A stretch of 64,000 bases of DNA, taken from JBBDWZ01 sp050732575 (GTDB taxonomy: Bacteria > Gemmatimonadota > Gemmatimonadetes > Longimicrobiales > RSA9). Below are positions 24,783 to 33,251 of this stretch, piece after piece. Position 1 is the stretch's first letter. Each line of letters begins with the position of its first letter. The stretch is from NCBI GenBank assembly GCA_050732575.1, contig JBOHRF010000001.1, positions 47,784-111,783 of the forward strand. Direction: 5' to 3'. The position numbers and the translations under genes were made by a program. The notes under the pieces were generated by a model, which saw nothing but the letters and a program-made list of their open reading frames with translations, was not told the origin of the DNA and did not search any database.

Positions 24783-26009
24783 ATGCCGCTGGATCGGGTG
24801 AGCCTGGCGTTGGATAGCGCGGTGGCCGGCCTGGTGGAACGAGGCACGTCCAAAGGGGCCGAAACGGTCGTAAGCGCGGTCATCAAGCCGCGCGCGGGCC
24901 GCGGGCCTCGCTTTCTTCTGGAAGGCGAGGGTGCACGGGAATTCCTGCGCATGAACTCCAACTCGTACCTGGGTCTGGGACTGCGCGAGGAGATCATCGC
25001 CGCCGAGGAAATAGCGGCGCAAAGTTATGGCGCCGGACCGGGAGCCGTGCGCTTCATCAGTGGCACCTACGATACGCATCTGCGGCTGGAACAAAAGCTG
25101 GCTTCATTTCACGGGCGCGAATCAGCGATGCTCTTCAGTGCGGCTTATGCCGCAGTGCTCAGCGTGTTCGCCGCGCTCACCACCGATCAAACGATCATCA
25201 TTAGCGATGAGCTGAATCACAATTGCATCATCAATGGCATGCGGTTGGCCCGGCCGCTGGCCAAAGCCATCTATCGACATGTCGATCTCGCCGGCCTGGG
25301 AGCGGAGCTCGAGGCGGCTTCAGGAAAAGCGCGGCGCGTGATCGTGGTGACGGACGGCATTTTCAGCATGCGCGGCGATCACGCCCCACTGGCCGAGATC
25401 ATGGCGCTGGCCGCCGAGCACGATGCCAACTTCCCGGAAAACGTGATGGTCGTGGTGGATGATTCCCACGGTGTGGGCGCGTTTGGCACCACGGGCAGAG
25501 GCACCGAGGAATACACCGGTGCGCCGCCCTCCGATATCCTGGTTGGCACGCTGGGCAAAGCGTTCGGCGTAAATGGCGGCTATGTGGTAACCAGCGCCTC
25601 CGTGATCGGATTCCTGCGCGAGACCAGTCCAACGTACATCTATTCCAACCCGATTACGCCAGCAGAAGCCGCGGCCGCGCTACGATCCCTGGAAATCGTG
25701 GATAGCGCGCGCGGCCGCGAGCTGCTCGACCGGCTGCGCGCCCTGACCAAACGGTTTCAGCAGGGCTTGACCCGGCTGGGGCTAGAAATCATCCCGGGCG
25801 ACCACCCGGTCGTGCCGCTCATGGTACGCGACACCACCCGGACCCGTGCGCTGGTCAACCACTTGCGCGCGCACGGCGTGCTGGCCACCGGCCTGGCCTA
25901 CCCGGTGGTGCCTCGTGGTGATGAGGAGATCCGTTTCCAAATCAATGCCGATCATACGGAAACGGATGTGGACGAGGTGCTGGGCGTGCTACGCGGGTTC
26001 ACGGGCTGA
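24783..26009 (+). CDS. kbl: Glycine C-acetyltransferase (2-amino-3-ketobutyrate CoA ligase)
   Basis: The protein of about 408 aa belongs to the alpha-oxoamine synthase family of PLP enzymes. The PLP lysine is in GTLGKAFGVNGGY, preceded by the VVDDSHGVGAFG motif and the N-terminal SNSYLGLGL. It splits 2-amino-3-oxobutyrate with CoA into glycine and acetyl-CoA, completing threonine degradation with the upstream dehydrogenase. ATG 24783 has GGGAGAA upstream. The last codons run into a short GGGCGTGA repeat shared with the start of truA. Confidence 0.93.
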   Translation: MPLDRVSLALDSAVAGLVERGTSKGAETVVSAVIKPRAGRGPRFLLEGEGAREFLRMNSNSYLGLGLREEIIAAEEIAAQSYGAGPGAVRFISGTYDTHLRLEQKLASFHGRESAMLFSAAYAAVLSVFAALTTDQTIIISDELNHNCIINGMRLARPLAKAIYRHVDLAGLGAELEAASGKARRVIVVTDGIFSMRGDHAPLAEIMALAAEHDANFPENVMVVVDDSHGVGAFGTTGRGTEEYTGAPPSDILVGTLGKAFGVNGGYVVTSASVIGFLRETSPTYIYSNPITPAEAAAALRSLEIVDSARGRELLDRLRALTKRFQQGLTRLGLEIIPGDHPVVPLMVRDTTRTRALVNHLRAHGVLATGLAYPVVPRGDEEIRFQINADHTETDVDEVLGVLRGFTG

Positions 26010-26028
26010 GTGGGCGTGACGGGCGTGA
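26010..26028. repeat. Two-copy GGGCGTGAC repeat at the kbl/truA junction
   Basis: GTGGGCGTGA is followed by CGGGCGTGA immediately after the kbl stop. This is the minimal form of the 9-bp CGGGCGTnn repeats found at 46567 and 63897. Confidence 0.5.
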
Positions 26029-26822
26029 CGCTCTCCACCGAGCGTGCGGAGCGCCGAATTAAGCTCACGCTGCACTACGACGGCGCCGGGTTCGTGGGCT
26101 GGCAAGTCCAACCCGGCGCCCGGACAGTACAGTCGGAGCTGGAGGCAGCGCTCACCCGATTGGCGGACCAGCCGATCACCGCCCTTGCTGCGGGTAGAAC
26201 GGACCGCGGCGTGCACGCGACCGGCCAGGTAGTGTCTACGCTGGTACCGTCAAAGTGGACCCCTGCATCTCTCCAACGTGCTTTGAACGCCATTCTTCCA
26301 GACGACATCTGGGTCGCGGCGGCGCGTGAGGTTCCGCTGGAGTTTCACGCTCGCTATTCTGCGAATGCGCGGAGTTACGCGTACCGCGTGGGCACGCGGC
26401 CGGAATCGGCGTCGCCGTTCCAGCGGCGCTGGTGCTGGCCCCTCCGGGAGGCGCTGAATGCGCATGAGTTGGACGCGCTTGCCGGGGTCATCGTGGGCCG
26501 ACACTCGTTTCGGGCCTTTGCCAAGTCCGGGCAGCCGGAACGTGGTGAGTTCTGCGAGGTAAGCGTGAGTCGGTGGGGTTCCTGGAAGCACGGTGTGGTG
26601 TACGAAGTTACGGCCGATCGTTTTCTGCATCACATGGTGCGCTACCTGGTTGGAACCATGGTCGACGTGGCGCGTGGGCGCCGTTCAGCCGATGATGTCG
26701 TTGGCCTGCTGCACAACCAAACGGGCCTGGAGACGTCGGCGCCCGCGCCGGCCCAGGGTTTGTTTTTGACTGGTGTTTCATATCCACCCGATTTGCGAGG
26801 CGTTGAGGAGCATCACGCATGA
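26010..26822 (+). CDS. truA: tRNA pseudouridine synthase A
   Basis: The 270-aa protein has the catalytic aspartate in [16 protein letters not shown], the N-terminal [12 protein letters not shown] and the C-terminal [13 protein letters not shown] block. It makes pseudouridine at tRNA positions 38-40. The GTG at 26010 directly follows the kbl stop; GTG codons at 26016 and 26025 inside the short repeat are alternative starts, so the first five residues are uncertain. The stop overlaps the next ATG. Confidence 0.95.
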   Translation: MGVTGVTLSTERAERRIKLTLHYDGAGFVGWQVQPGARTVQSELEAALTRLADQPITALAAGRTDRGVHATGQVVSTLVPSKWTPASLQRALNAILPDDIWVAAAREVPLEFHARYSANARSYAYRVGTRPESASPFQRRWCWPLREALNAHELDALAGVIVGRHSFRAFAKSGQPERGEFCEVSVSRWGSWKHGVVYEVTADRFLHHMVRYLVGTMVDVARGRRSADDVVGLLHNQTGLETSAPAPAQGLFLTGVSYPPDLRGVEEHHA

Positions 26823-27487
26823 AATTCTTTTTGGACTCCGCCGATCTGACCGAAGTGCGGCGCGCCCTGGATGCGGGTATGATCGACGGGATGACGACCA
26901 ACCCTTCCCTGCTCTCCAGGGCGGCAGGCGCCGCAGGCGATCCGCGCGAGATTCTGGCCGAAATCTGCCGACTGGTGCCCGGGCCGATCAGCGCAGAAGT
27001 AGTGGCTACCCGCAAAGACGATATGCTGCGTGAAGGGCGGGAGCTGGCCCGGTTGGCCGACAACATCGTGGTAAAGGTGCCGCTGACCGAAGATGGATTG
27101 CGCGCCTGCCGCGCGTTCCGCTCGGAAGGTATCAAGGTGAACGTCACGCTCTGTTTCTCGCCTGCCCAGGCGCTGCTCGCGGCCAAAGCGGGTGCCAGCT
27201 ACATCTCGCCGTTTGTTGGGCGGCTCGATGATGTAGGCAGTGACGGCATGGATTTGATTGGGCGCATCATCACGATCTACGACAACTATGATTTTCAGAC
27301 CGAAGTGCTGGTCGCCTCCGTGCGCCATCCCATGCATGTGGTGGAAGCGGCCATGCTGGGTGCCCATGTGTCCACTATGCCACTCAAGGTATTGCTGCAG
27401 TTGTTACAGCATCCGCTCACGGACAAAGGGCTGGATGCGTTCCTTGCGGACTGGGGCAAGTTGCCCAAGGAGCGACAGGGGATTTAA
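26819..27487 (+). CDS. Transaldolase/fructose-6-phosphate aldolase (TalC/FSA type)
   Basis: The 222-aa protein is the short transaldolase form: [17 protein letters not shown] at the N-terminus, [10 protein letters not shown], the Schiff-base lysine in [13 protein letters not shown], and [19 protein letters not shown] with [10 protein letters not shown]. It shifts dihydroxyacetone units between sugar phosphates in the non-oxidative pentose phosphate pathway, or splits fructose 6-phosphate; sequence alone does not separate the two. ATG 26819 overlaps the truA stop and the stop overlaps the protease ATG (TAATG). Confidence 0.93.
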   Translation: MKFFLDSADLTEVRRALDAGMIDGMTTNPSLLSRAAGAAGDPREILAEICRLVPGPISAEVVATRKDDMLREGRELARLADNIVVKVPLTEDGLRACRAFRSEGIKVNVTLCFSPAQALLAAKAGASYISPFVGRLDDVGSDGMDLIGRIITIYDNYDFQTEVLVASVRHPMHVVEAAMLGAHVSTMPLKVLLQLLQHPLTDKGLDAFLADWGKLPKERQGI

Positions 27488-28932
27488 TGCGCGCGTCTCA
27501 AACACTGGGAATCGCTCTGGTTGGCGCGACCGCGGTGGGGCTGGGCGTGGCCGGTGCGCGCTGGGCCAATCCAACCAAAGCCGCGCCGCTTACCATTGCG
27601 CAGTCATCCGTCCCGGCGTCCGACCTGCGAGCCGCTGCGCTCCAGGACACGATCTCGAGAGCGCGGCGCAACGCGATCGTGCTGGCCTCACAGCGGGTGG
27701 CGCCCTCGGTGGTAACCGTATCTGTACAAAACCGTGCGGCCGCGCGCCCGCGCACGATGTTGGAGAGTTTCTTCTTTCCAGAAACGAACCGGCCGCGGAT
27801 GGGGATGGGCTCGGGCTTCATTATCCGCGCGGACGGCCTGGTGCTGACCAACGAGCACGTAGTACGTGGTGCCGCGGAGATCGTGGTGACGCTGCCTGAT
27901 GGTCGCGATTTCGCCGCGCAGGTGGCGGGCGTGGATGAAGTCTCTGACCTGGCCCTGCTTCGGTTGCGCGATGCGCGCGATCTACCGGTGGCACCACTGG
28001 GCAACAGCCAGGGCCTGATCATCGGTGAATGGGCGATCGCTATTGGTAATCCGTTCGGCTTTGCGTTATCCAATGCGGAACCCACAGTGACGGCAGGCGT
28101 GATCAGTGGTGTGGGCCGCAACATCATCCCGAACGGCTCCGACACCGAAGGCCTGTATTTGGACATGATCCAAACTGATGCCTCGATCAATCCGGGCAAT
28201 TCGGGCGGTCCGCTAGTCAACGCTCTGGGTGAAGTGATTGGCGTCAACTCATCGATTATCTCGGCCAGTGGCGGCAACATTGGACTGGGCTTCGCCATTC
28301 CCATCGATCGGGCGCAGCGCATTGCGGCCGATCTACTGGCCAGTGGACATGTGCGCCGCGCGTGGATAGGTGCGGACGCCAAAGCGGCGGCGCCCAATTC
28401 CTTCGGCCGCAGCCGATTCGTTGAATTGGATCAGGTAGCGGAGGGCTCACCCGCGGCGCGTGCAGGGCTGCGCACGGGGATGCAGGTCCTGCGCGTGGGT
28501 GGCCGTCCCGTCTACAATCCACTGGACTGGCAGGCGCGCGTCATTGATGCTCGTGTTGATCAGCCGCTGGACATCGTGGTGAATGATGCGGGTCGTGAGC
28601 GGGCTTTTCGTTTGACACCGGCGGATGTGCCGTCACTGGCGGCCGAACGGGTGCGCGTGCTGAGTGACGAGCTCGAGTTGATCACGCTCACCTCCGCCAT
28701 CAGAAGCGAGCGGCGAATGGTCAGCCAGCGCGGAGCACTGATCGTCAATCTGTCGCCCGCGGCCCAACGCGTGGGTTTGCGCCAGGGCGATGTGATCGTG
28801 GAAATCAACCGCGTGGGCGTGCGCAGTGCGGAAGAGGTAGCGCAAGTGATGCGACAGCTGGAGGGCCGTGGCGTGCGTCTCACCATCGAGCGGCATGGCG
28901 AGTACCTATTGGTCTCCTTCTACGTTCAGTGA
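27487..28932 (+). CDS. HtrA/DegP-type periplasmic serine protease with two PDZ domains
   Basis: The 481-aa protein begins with an uncleaved or cleaved signal segment (~1-25). It then has a trypsin-like domain with the triad His in TNEHVVRGA (~118), Asp in SDLALLRL (~150) and Ser in NPGNSGGPLV (~236). PDZ domains lie at ~305-375 (SPAARAGLRTGMQVLRVGG) and ~415-475 (QRVGLRQGDVIVEINRVG). It degrades or refolds damaged envelope proteins. It sits between a transaldolase and purB, with a four-base gap or overlap on each side, so it seems to be co-expressed with housekeeping genes rather than from a stress promoter. Confidence 0.93.
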   Translation: MRASQTLGIALVGATAVGLGVAGARWANPTKAAPLTIAQSSVPASDLRAAALQDTISRARRNAIVLASQRVAPSVVTVSVQNRAAARPRTMLESFFFPETNRPRMGMGSGFIIRADGLVLTNEHVVRGAAEIVVTLPDGRDFAAQVAGVDEVSDLALLRLRDARDLPVAPLGNSQGLIIGEWAIAIGNPFGFALSNAEPTVTAGVISGVGRNIIPNGSDTEGLYLDMIQTDASINPGNSGGPLVNALGEVIGVNSSIISASGGNIGLGFAIPIDRAQRIAADLLASGHVRRAWIGADAKAAAPNSFGRSRFVELDQVAEGSPAARAGLRTGMQVLRVGGRPVYNPLDWQARVIDARVDQPLDIVVNDAGRERAFRLTPADVPSLAAERVRVLSDELELITLTSAIRSERRMVSQRGALIVNLSPAAQRVGLRQGDVIVEINRVGVRSAEEVAQVMRQLEGRGVRLTIERHGEYLLVSFYVQ

Positions 28933-28942
28933 GGCAAAACGC

Positions 28943-30409
28943 TTGAGTGAAGAAGCGCGGCAACTCACACTCGAGTCCGAGCAGAGTTACCGCAACCCTC
29001 TGGTCGAGCGTTATGCCTCGGCCGAAATGAGCTACATCTTCTCGCCCGCCTACAAATTCACGACCTGGCGCCGACTGTGGCTGGCGCTGGCCGAGTCCGA
29101 AGCGCAGCTGGGCCTGCAAATCTCGCAGGAAGCACTGGCCCAGATGCGCGCCAACCTGGAAACCATCGACCTGCAACGCGCCGAGGAGCTGGAGCGGCGC
29201 TTTCGTCATGACGTGATGGCGCATATCCACCACTTTGGTGAAGTTGCGCCCGCTGCCCGCGGCATCATTCACCTGGGCGCTACCAGTGCTTTTGTAACGG
29301 ACAACAGTGAGCTGCTCCAGCACCGCGCTGCCTTGCGCCTGGTGCGCCGGCGGCTGCTCGCCTGCGCGCGCGCGCTGGCCGCGTTTGCGCGCAAGTATCG
29401 CGCGTTGCCCACGCTCGGCTTCACGCATTTCCAGCCCGCCCAGCCCACGACCGTTGGCAAACGAGCCACGCTCTGGTTGCAGGATTTCCTGCTCGACATC
29501 GAAGAAATCGACCACCGTCTGGCCACACTCCGATTTCGGGGCGTGCGCGGCACGACCGGGACGGAAGCCTCGTTTCTGGAGCTGTTCCATGGTGATCACG
29601 CCAAAGTCGAGGCCTTGAACCGCCGCGTAGCGCAGGCCATGGGCTTCGACCGACTGTATGGAGTGACCGGCCAGACGTATACGCGCAAGAGTGACTACGC
29701 ATTCCTGGCCAGTCTGGCGGGTGTGGCCATATCGGCATCCAAGTTCGCCCATGACATCCGACTGCTGCAGCATCTGAAAGAAGTCGAAGAGCCATTCGAG
29801 GTGGAACAGATCGGCTCTTCGGCTATGGCCTACAAGCGCAATCCCATGCGCACCGAGCGCATCACCGGTCTGGCTCGGCACGTCATCACGCTGTCTCTGG
29901 ATCCCGCATTCACGGCGGCTACCCAGTGGCTGGAACGCACGCTCGATGATTCGGCCAATCGCCGCATCGCGATTCCGGAGGCTTACCTGGGAACCGATGC
30001 GGTGTTGCTGCTGGCGCACAACGTTTCCGCAGGTCTGGTGGTGCGCGAGGCGGTGATTCGTCAGCACCTCGAGGCCGAGTTACCGTTCATGCTGACAGAA
30101 GCAATCCTGATGCGCGCCGTGCGCAACGGTCGCGACCGCCAGATCGTGCACGAACGCATCCGCCAGCACGCGCGTGCAGCCGCGGAACGCGTAAAGGAGC
30201 AGGGGGCCAGCAACGATCTGGTCGAACGCATGATCGCCGACCGTGACATAGGGCTCAGCGCGGATGACTTTGCCGATACGCTGGACCCGGCCGGCCACAT
30301 TGGGCGTGCGCCTGAGCAGGTGGATGCGTTTCTGCACGATGAGGTAGCGCCGCTGCTGCAAGGCGACGGCGGGGGCGAGGGCGAGGGAGTACCGGAGTTA
30401 CGGGCATGA
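28943..30409 (+). CDS. purB: Adenylosuccinate lyase
   Basis: The protein of about 488 aa has the fumarase/aspartase signature GSSAMAYKRNPMR and the N-terminal YASAEMSYIFSP common to this PurB subgroup. It catalyses two fumarate-releasing steps of purine synthesis. I take TTG 28943 as start because GAGG lies eight bases upstream and the gene then begins 10 bases after the protease stop. The longer frame from 28868 would lie inside the protease. It overlaps purC (ATGA). Confidence 0.96.
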   Translation: MSEEARQLTLESEQSYRNPLVERYASAEMSYIFSPAYKFTTWRRLWLALAESEAQLGLQISQEALAQMRANLETIDLQRAEELERRFRHDVMAHIHHFGEVAPAARGIIHLGATSAFVTDNSELLQHRAALRLVRRRLLACARALAAFARKYRALPTLGFTHFQPAQPTTVGKRATLWLQDFLLDIEEIDHRLATLRFRGVRGTTGTEASFLELFHGDHAKVEALNRRVAQAMGFDRLYGVTGQTYTRKSDYAFLASLAGVAISASKFAHDIRLLQHLKEVEEPFEVEQIGSSAMAYKRNPMRTERITGLARHVITLSLDPAFTAATQWLERTLDDSANRRIAIPEAYLGTDAVLLLAHNVSAGLVVREAVIRQHLEAELPFMLTEAILMRAVRNGRDRQIVHERIRQHARAAAERVKEQGASNDLVERMIADRDIGLSADDFADTLDPAGHIGRAPEQVDAFLHDEVAPLLQGDGGGEGEGVPELRA

Positions 30410-31338
30410 CCGCGACAGCGATCTCGAGAACCGCACTTCCCTTCCCGCTCTTACGGCGCGGCAAAGTGCGCGATGTGTACGATGTTGGTGGTGACCGGTT
30501 GCTGATCGTGGCGACCGATCGCATCAGTGCGTTCGATGTCGTGTTGCCCCAGCCCATCCCACTCAAAGGGTACGTGCTCACGCAGATCACGGCCTGGTGG
30601 CTGGACCAACTGCAGGCGGCCGACCCGCACCACCTCATCAGTGTTGAGGTTGGACCGATTCTCGAGGAAGTGCCGGAGCTGGATGCGTCCGTGGACGTCT
30701 GGCGTGGCCGTGCCATGCTGGTCAATGCCACGCAGCCGCTGCCCATAGAATGTGTGGTGCGCGGCTACTTGTCGGGCTCGGCGTGGCAGGAATACGGCAA
30801 ACACGGCACGCTGGCAGGTGAACCGCTAGCCACCGGCCTGACGGAGAGCGCGCGGCTGGACCCGCCCATTTTCTCACCGGCAACCAAAGCCGAAGAGGGT
30901 CACGACCAGAACATCACATTCACCGAAGTCGAGCGCACCGTGGGTCCGGAAAGGGCGGCACAGTTGCGCGCACGCTCGCTGGCGCTTTATGCGGAAGCGC
31001 GCCGTCGCGCGGAGCAAAGTGGGATCATCATTGCCGACACGAAGTTCGAGTTCGGCCTGCACGCGCGCGGCCAACTACTATTGATCGATGAAGTGCTGAC
31101 CCCTGACTCGTCGCGGTTCTGGCCGAGCGTTGACTATCGGCCGGGCCGCGCGCAGGCATCCTTCGACAAACAGCCCGTGCGTGATTACCTGGAAACGCTC
31201 ACGCGCGCAGGTGACTGGAACAAGCAGCCGCCTGCGCCCGAATTGCCTGAGCAGGTCGTGCATGCGACCAGCGAGCGGTATCGTCAGGTGTACGAACGGT
31301 TGACCGGGCAACGCTTGACGGTGCCGGAGGCAAGATGA
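30406..31338 (+). CDS. purC: Phosphoribosylaminoimidazole-succinocarboxamide synthase
   Basis: The 310-aa SAICAR synthetase has RGKVRDVYDVG, ATDRISAFDVVL, ECVVRGYLSGSAW, GHDQNI and IADTKFEFG, all family hallmarks. It joins CAIR with aspartate using ATP. The length (~300 aa) is that of the longer, yeast-like PurC form rather than the ~240-aa form of enterics. It overlaps purB and pssA by four bases on each side. Confidence 0.97.
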   Translation: MTATAISRTALPFPLLRRGKVRDVYDVGGDRLLIVATDRISAFDVVLPQPIPLKGYVLTQITAWWLDQLQAADPHHLISVEVGPILEEVPELDASVDVWRGRAMLVNATQPLPIECVVRGYLSGSAWQEYGKHGTLAGEPLATGLTESARLDPPIFSPATKAEEGHDQNITFTEVERTVGPERAAQLRARSLALYAEARRRAEQSGIIIADTKFEFGLHARGQLLLIDEVLTPDSSRFWPSVDYRPGRAQASFDKQPVRDYLETLTRAGDWNKQPPAPELPEQVVHATSERYRQVYERLTGQRLTVPEAR

Positions 31339-32255
31339 GACTGCAGCGTGGCGTGATCATCCTGCCCAGCGCAATGACGCTGGCCAACCTGTTTTTTGGG
31401 TTGTGGGCCGTAATATCCGCGTCGCGCGGCCAGTTCATGATGGCGGCCTGGCTCATCGTGTGGGCGGCCGTCTTCGACACGGTGGATGGTCGCGTCGCAC
31501 GGTACACGCAAACCGGCAGCCGCTTCGGTGAAGAACTGGATTCGCTGGTCGATGCCATCAGCTTCGGCGTGGCGCCCGGACTCATCACGTACTACCTCTT
31601 TTTGACCGATGGCACCTGGGGCTGGGTAGCCAGCTTCTTCTATATTGCCTGTGCGGTCATTCGATTGGCCCGCTTCAATGTCGAGCAGGCCGGTCATGCC
31701 AAGGTCGTTTTCCATGGCCTGCCATCGCCCTCGTCCGGCATGACCCTGGCCACGTTCTATCCGTTCAGTCAGACCGATTTCTTCCGCACGTACCTGACCG
31801 AGTGGCGCTGGCCGACCATCATGATCGGGCTCATGATCGTGCTCGGCTTCCTGATGATGAGCCACGTGCCTTATCCGGTGGTGCCCAAGTTCGGATTCCG
31901 CACGCGGCGCGGTTTCCTGAACTTTCTATTCATCATGACCATGACCGTGCTGGCCATCACGGTTCCGGCCATCTTCTTCTTCCCTGCGGCCATTGCGTAC
32001 GTCTCCTATGGTCTACTGAAAGCGTTGTTTCTCGGATTCTTCGAGCGTCTGCCCGAGCATGATCCGCTGCTCGATGCGGAGCCCGATGAGGCGGGCGCAG
32101 AGCTGCGTGTCATCGATTACGCCGAAATCACGCCGCACCGGCGCTTTCGCATTCCCGGCTATCGCCGGCGCCGCCGCAGTGGAAGACGCGGCCGCATCGA
32201 GCGCAGACAATTCGAGGATAAGCCACCGGACCAGAAACCCCATGAGGCATCGTGA
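31335..32255 (+). CDS. pssA: CDP-diacylglycerol-serine O-phosphatidyltransferase
   Basis: The 306-aa membrane enzyme carries the CDP-alcohol phosphotransferase motif across ~48-71: FDTVDGRVAR, then FGEELDSLVDAISFG, with the required Asp residues. Six or so hydrophobic helices follow, and a very basic tail (~272-300, many Arg) ends the protein. It makes phosphatidylserine, the precursor of phosphatidylethanolamine. It is embedded between purC and purS with four-base overlaps on both sides, which is unusual because phospholipid and purine genes are not normally in one transcript. The decarboxylase gene psd is not visible here. Confidence 0.94.
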   Translation: MRLQRGVIILPSAMTLANLFFGLWAVISASRGQFMMAAWLIVWAAVFDTVDGRVARYTQTGSRFGEELDSLVDAISFGVAPGLITYYLFLTDGTWGWVASFFYIACAVIRLARFNVEQAGHAKVVFHGLPSPSSGMTLATFYPFSQTDFFRTYLTEWRWPTIMIGLMIVLGFLMMSHVPYPVVPKFGFRTRRGFLNFLFIMTMTVLAITVPAIFFFPAAIAYVSYGLLKALFLGFFERLPEHDPLLDAEPDEAGAELRVIDYAEITPHRRFRIPGYRRRRRSGRRGRIERRQFEDKPPDQKPHEAS

Positions 32256-32509
32256 CCGAATACCAGGCAGCTGTACGCGTTACGACCCGCGCGGGTCTGC
32301 TCGATCCGGAAGGCAAAGCCATTCACAACGCGCTGCACTCGCTCGACTTTGGCAATGTAGACGAAGTGCGGGCCGGCAAGTTGATCCAGATTCGGCTGAA
32401 GGCACGATCGGAACAGGAAGCGCAGGCGCAGGTGGAGGCGATGTGCCGCAAGCTGCTGGCCAATCCGGTCACGGAAGACTACCACGTTGCCTTCGAACAA
32501 ATGGTGTGA
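32252..32509 (+). CDS. purS: Phosphoribosylformylglycinamidine synthase subunit PurS
   Basis: The 85-aa protein matches PurS: YQAAVRVTTRAGLLDPEGKAIHNALHSLDF and the RAGKLIQIRLKA segment. PurS bridges PurL and PurQ in the three-subunit FGAM synthetase. ATG/GTG choice: the frame begins at the GTG overlapping the pssA stop (GTGA). purQ follows one base after its stop. Confidence 0.96.
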   Translation: MTEYQAAVRVTTRAGLLDPEGKAIHNALHSLDFGNVDEVRAGKLIQIRLKARSEQEAQAQVEAMCRKLLANPVTEDYHVAFEQMV

Positions 32510-32510
32510 C

Positions 32511-33251
32511 ATGCGGGTGGCGATCGTGACGTTTCCCGGCTCCAACTGCGACTACGACTGCTACAAGGCGCTTACCGACGTGATCGGTGTCGATGCCTAT
32601 TTCGTGTGGCACCGCGCGCTCAGCCTGGAGCGGCCCGATGCGGTGATCCTGCCCGGCGGCTTCAGCTACGGCGACCATTTGCGGGCCGGCGCCATTGCCC
32701 GCTTCAGCCCCATCATGCCTGCCGTAATAACCCTTGCCCGCGCCGGCGGACCTGTGCTTGGCATCTGCAATGGATTCCAAATCTTGTGCGAGGCGCACTT
32801 GCTGCCGGGTGCGCTGCTGCGCAACGCAGCCCTGAAGTTCGTGGGCTCACCCATTCACGTGCGCTGCGAGAACGACGCTACTTGCTTCACCAATGCATAT
32901 AAGCGCGGTGATGTGCTCAAGTACCATGTGGCCCATGGCATGGGCAACTTTGTGGCCGATGCGGCGACCATCGAACAGCTCGAGGCCGAGGGACGCGTCG
33001 TGTTCAGGTACGTAACAGCAGCGGGTGTGCAGAACGCAGAGGCAAATCCGAACGGCGCCACCAACAACATTGCTGGCATCATCAACGAGCGCGGCAACGT
33101 GATGGGGCTCATGCCGCACCCGGAGCGCGCCGTAGAAGCGTTGCTCGGCTCGACCGACGGCATCGGCATTTTTGAGTCACTGCGCCGTTTCATTGACCAG
33201 GGCATTGCCGTGGGAGGCTCACCACAACGCCACCTGGCGGGAGCTTTGTGA
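32511..33251 (+). CDS. purQ: Phosphoribosylformylglycinamidine synthase subunit PurQ
   Basis: The protein of about 246 aa is the class I glutamine amidotransferase subunit: VTFPGSNCDYDC at the N-terminus, the nucleophile cysteine in GICNGFQIL and the catalytic His/Glu in MPHPERAVE. It supplies ammonia to PurL. ATG 32511 lies one base after the purS stop; the stop overlaps the purL start (GTGATG). Confidence 0.97.
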   Translation: MRVAIVTFPGSNCDYDCYKALTDVIGVDAYFVWHRALSLERPDAVILPGGFSYGDHLRAGAIARFSPIMPAVITLARAGGPVLGICNGFQILCEAHLLPGALLRNAALKFVGSPIHVRCENDATCFTNAYKRGDVLKYHVAHGMGNFVADAATIEQLEAEGRVVFRYVTAAGVQNAEANPNGATNNIAGIINERGNVMGLMPHPERAVEALLGSTDGIGIFESLRRFIDQGIAVGGSPQRHLAGAL

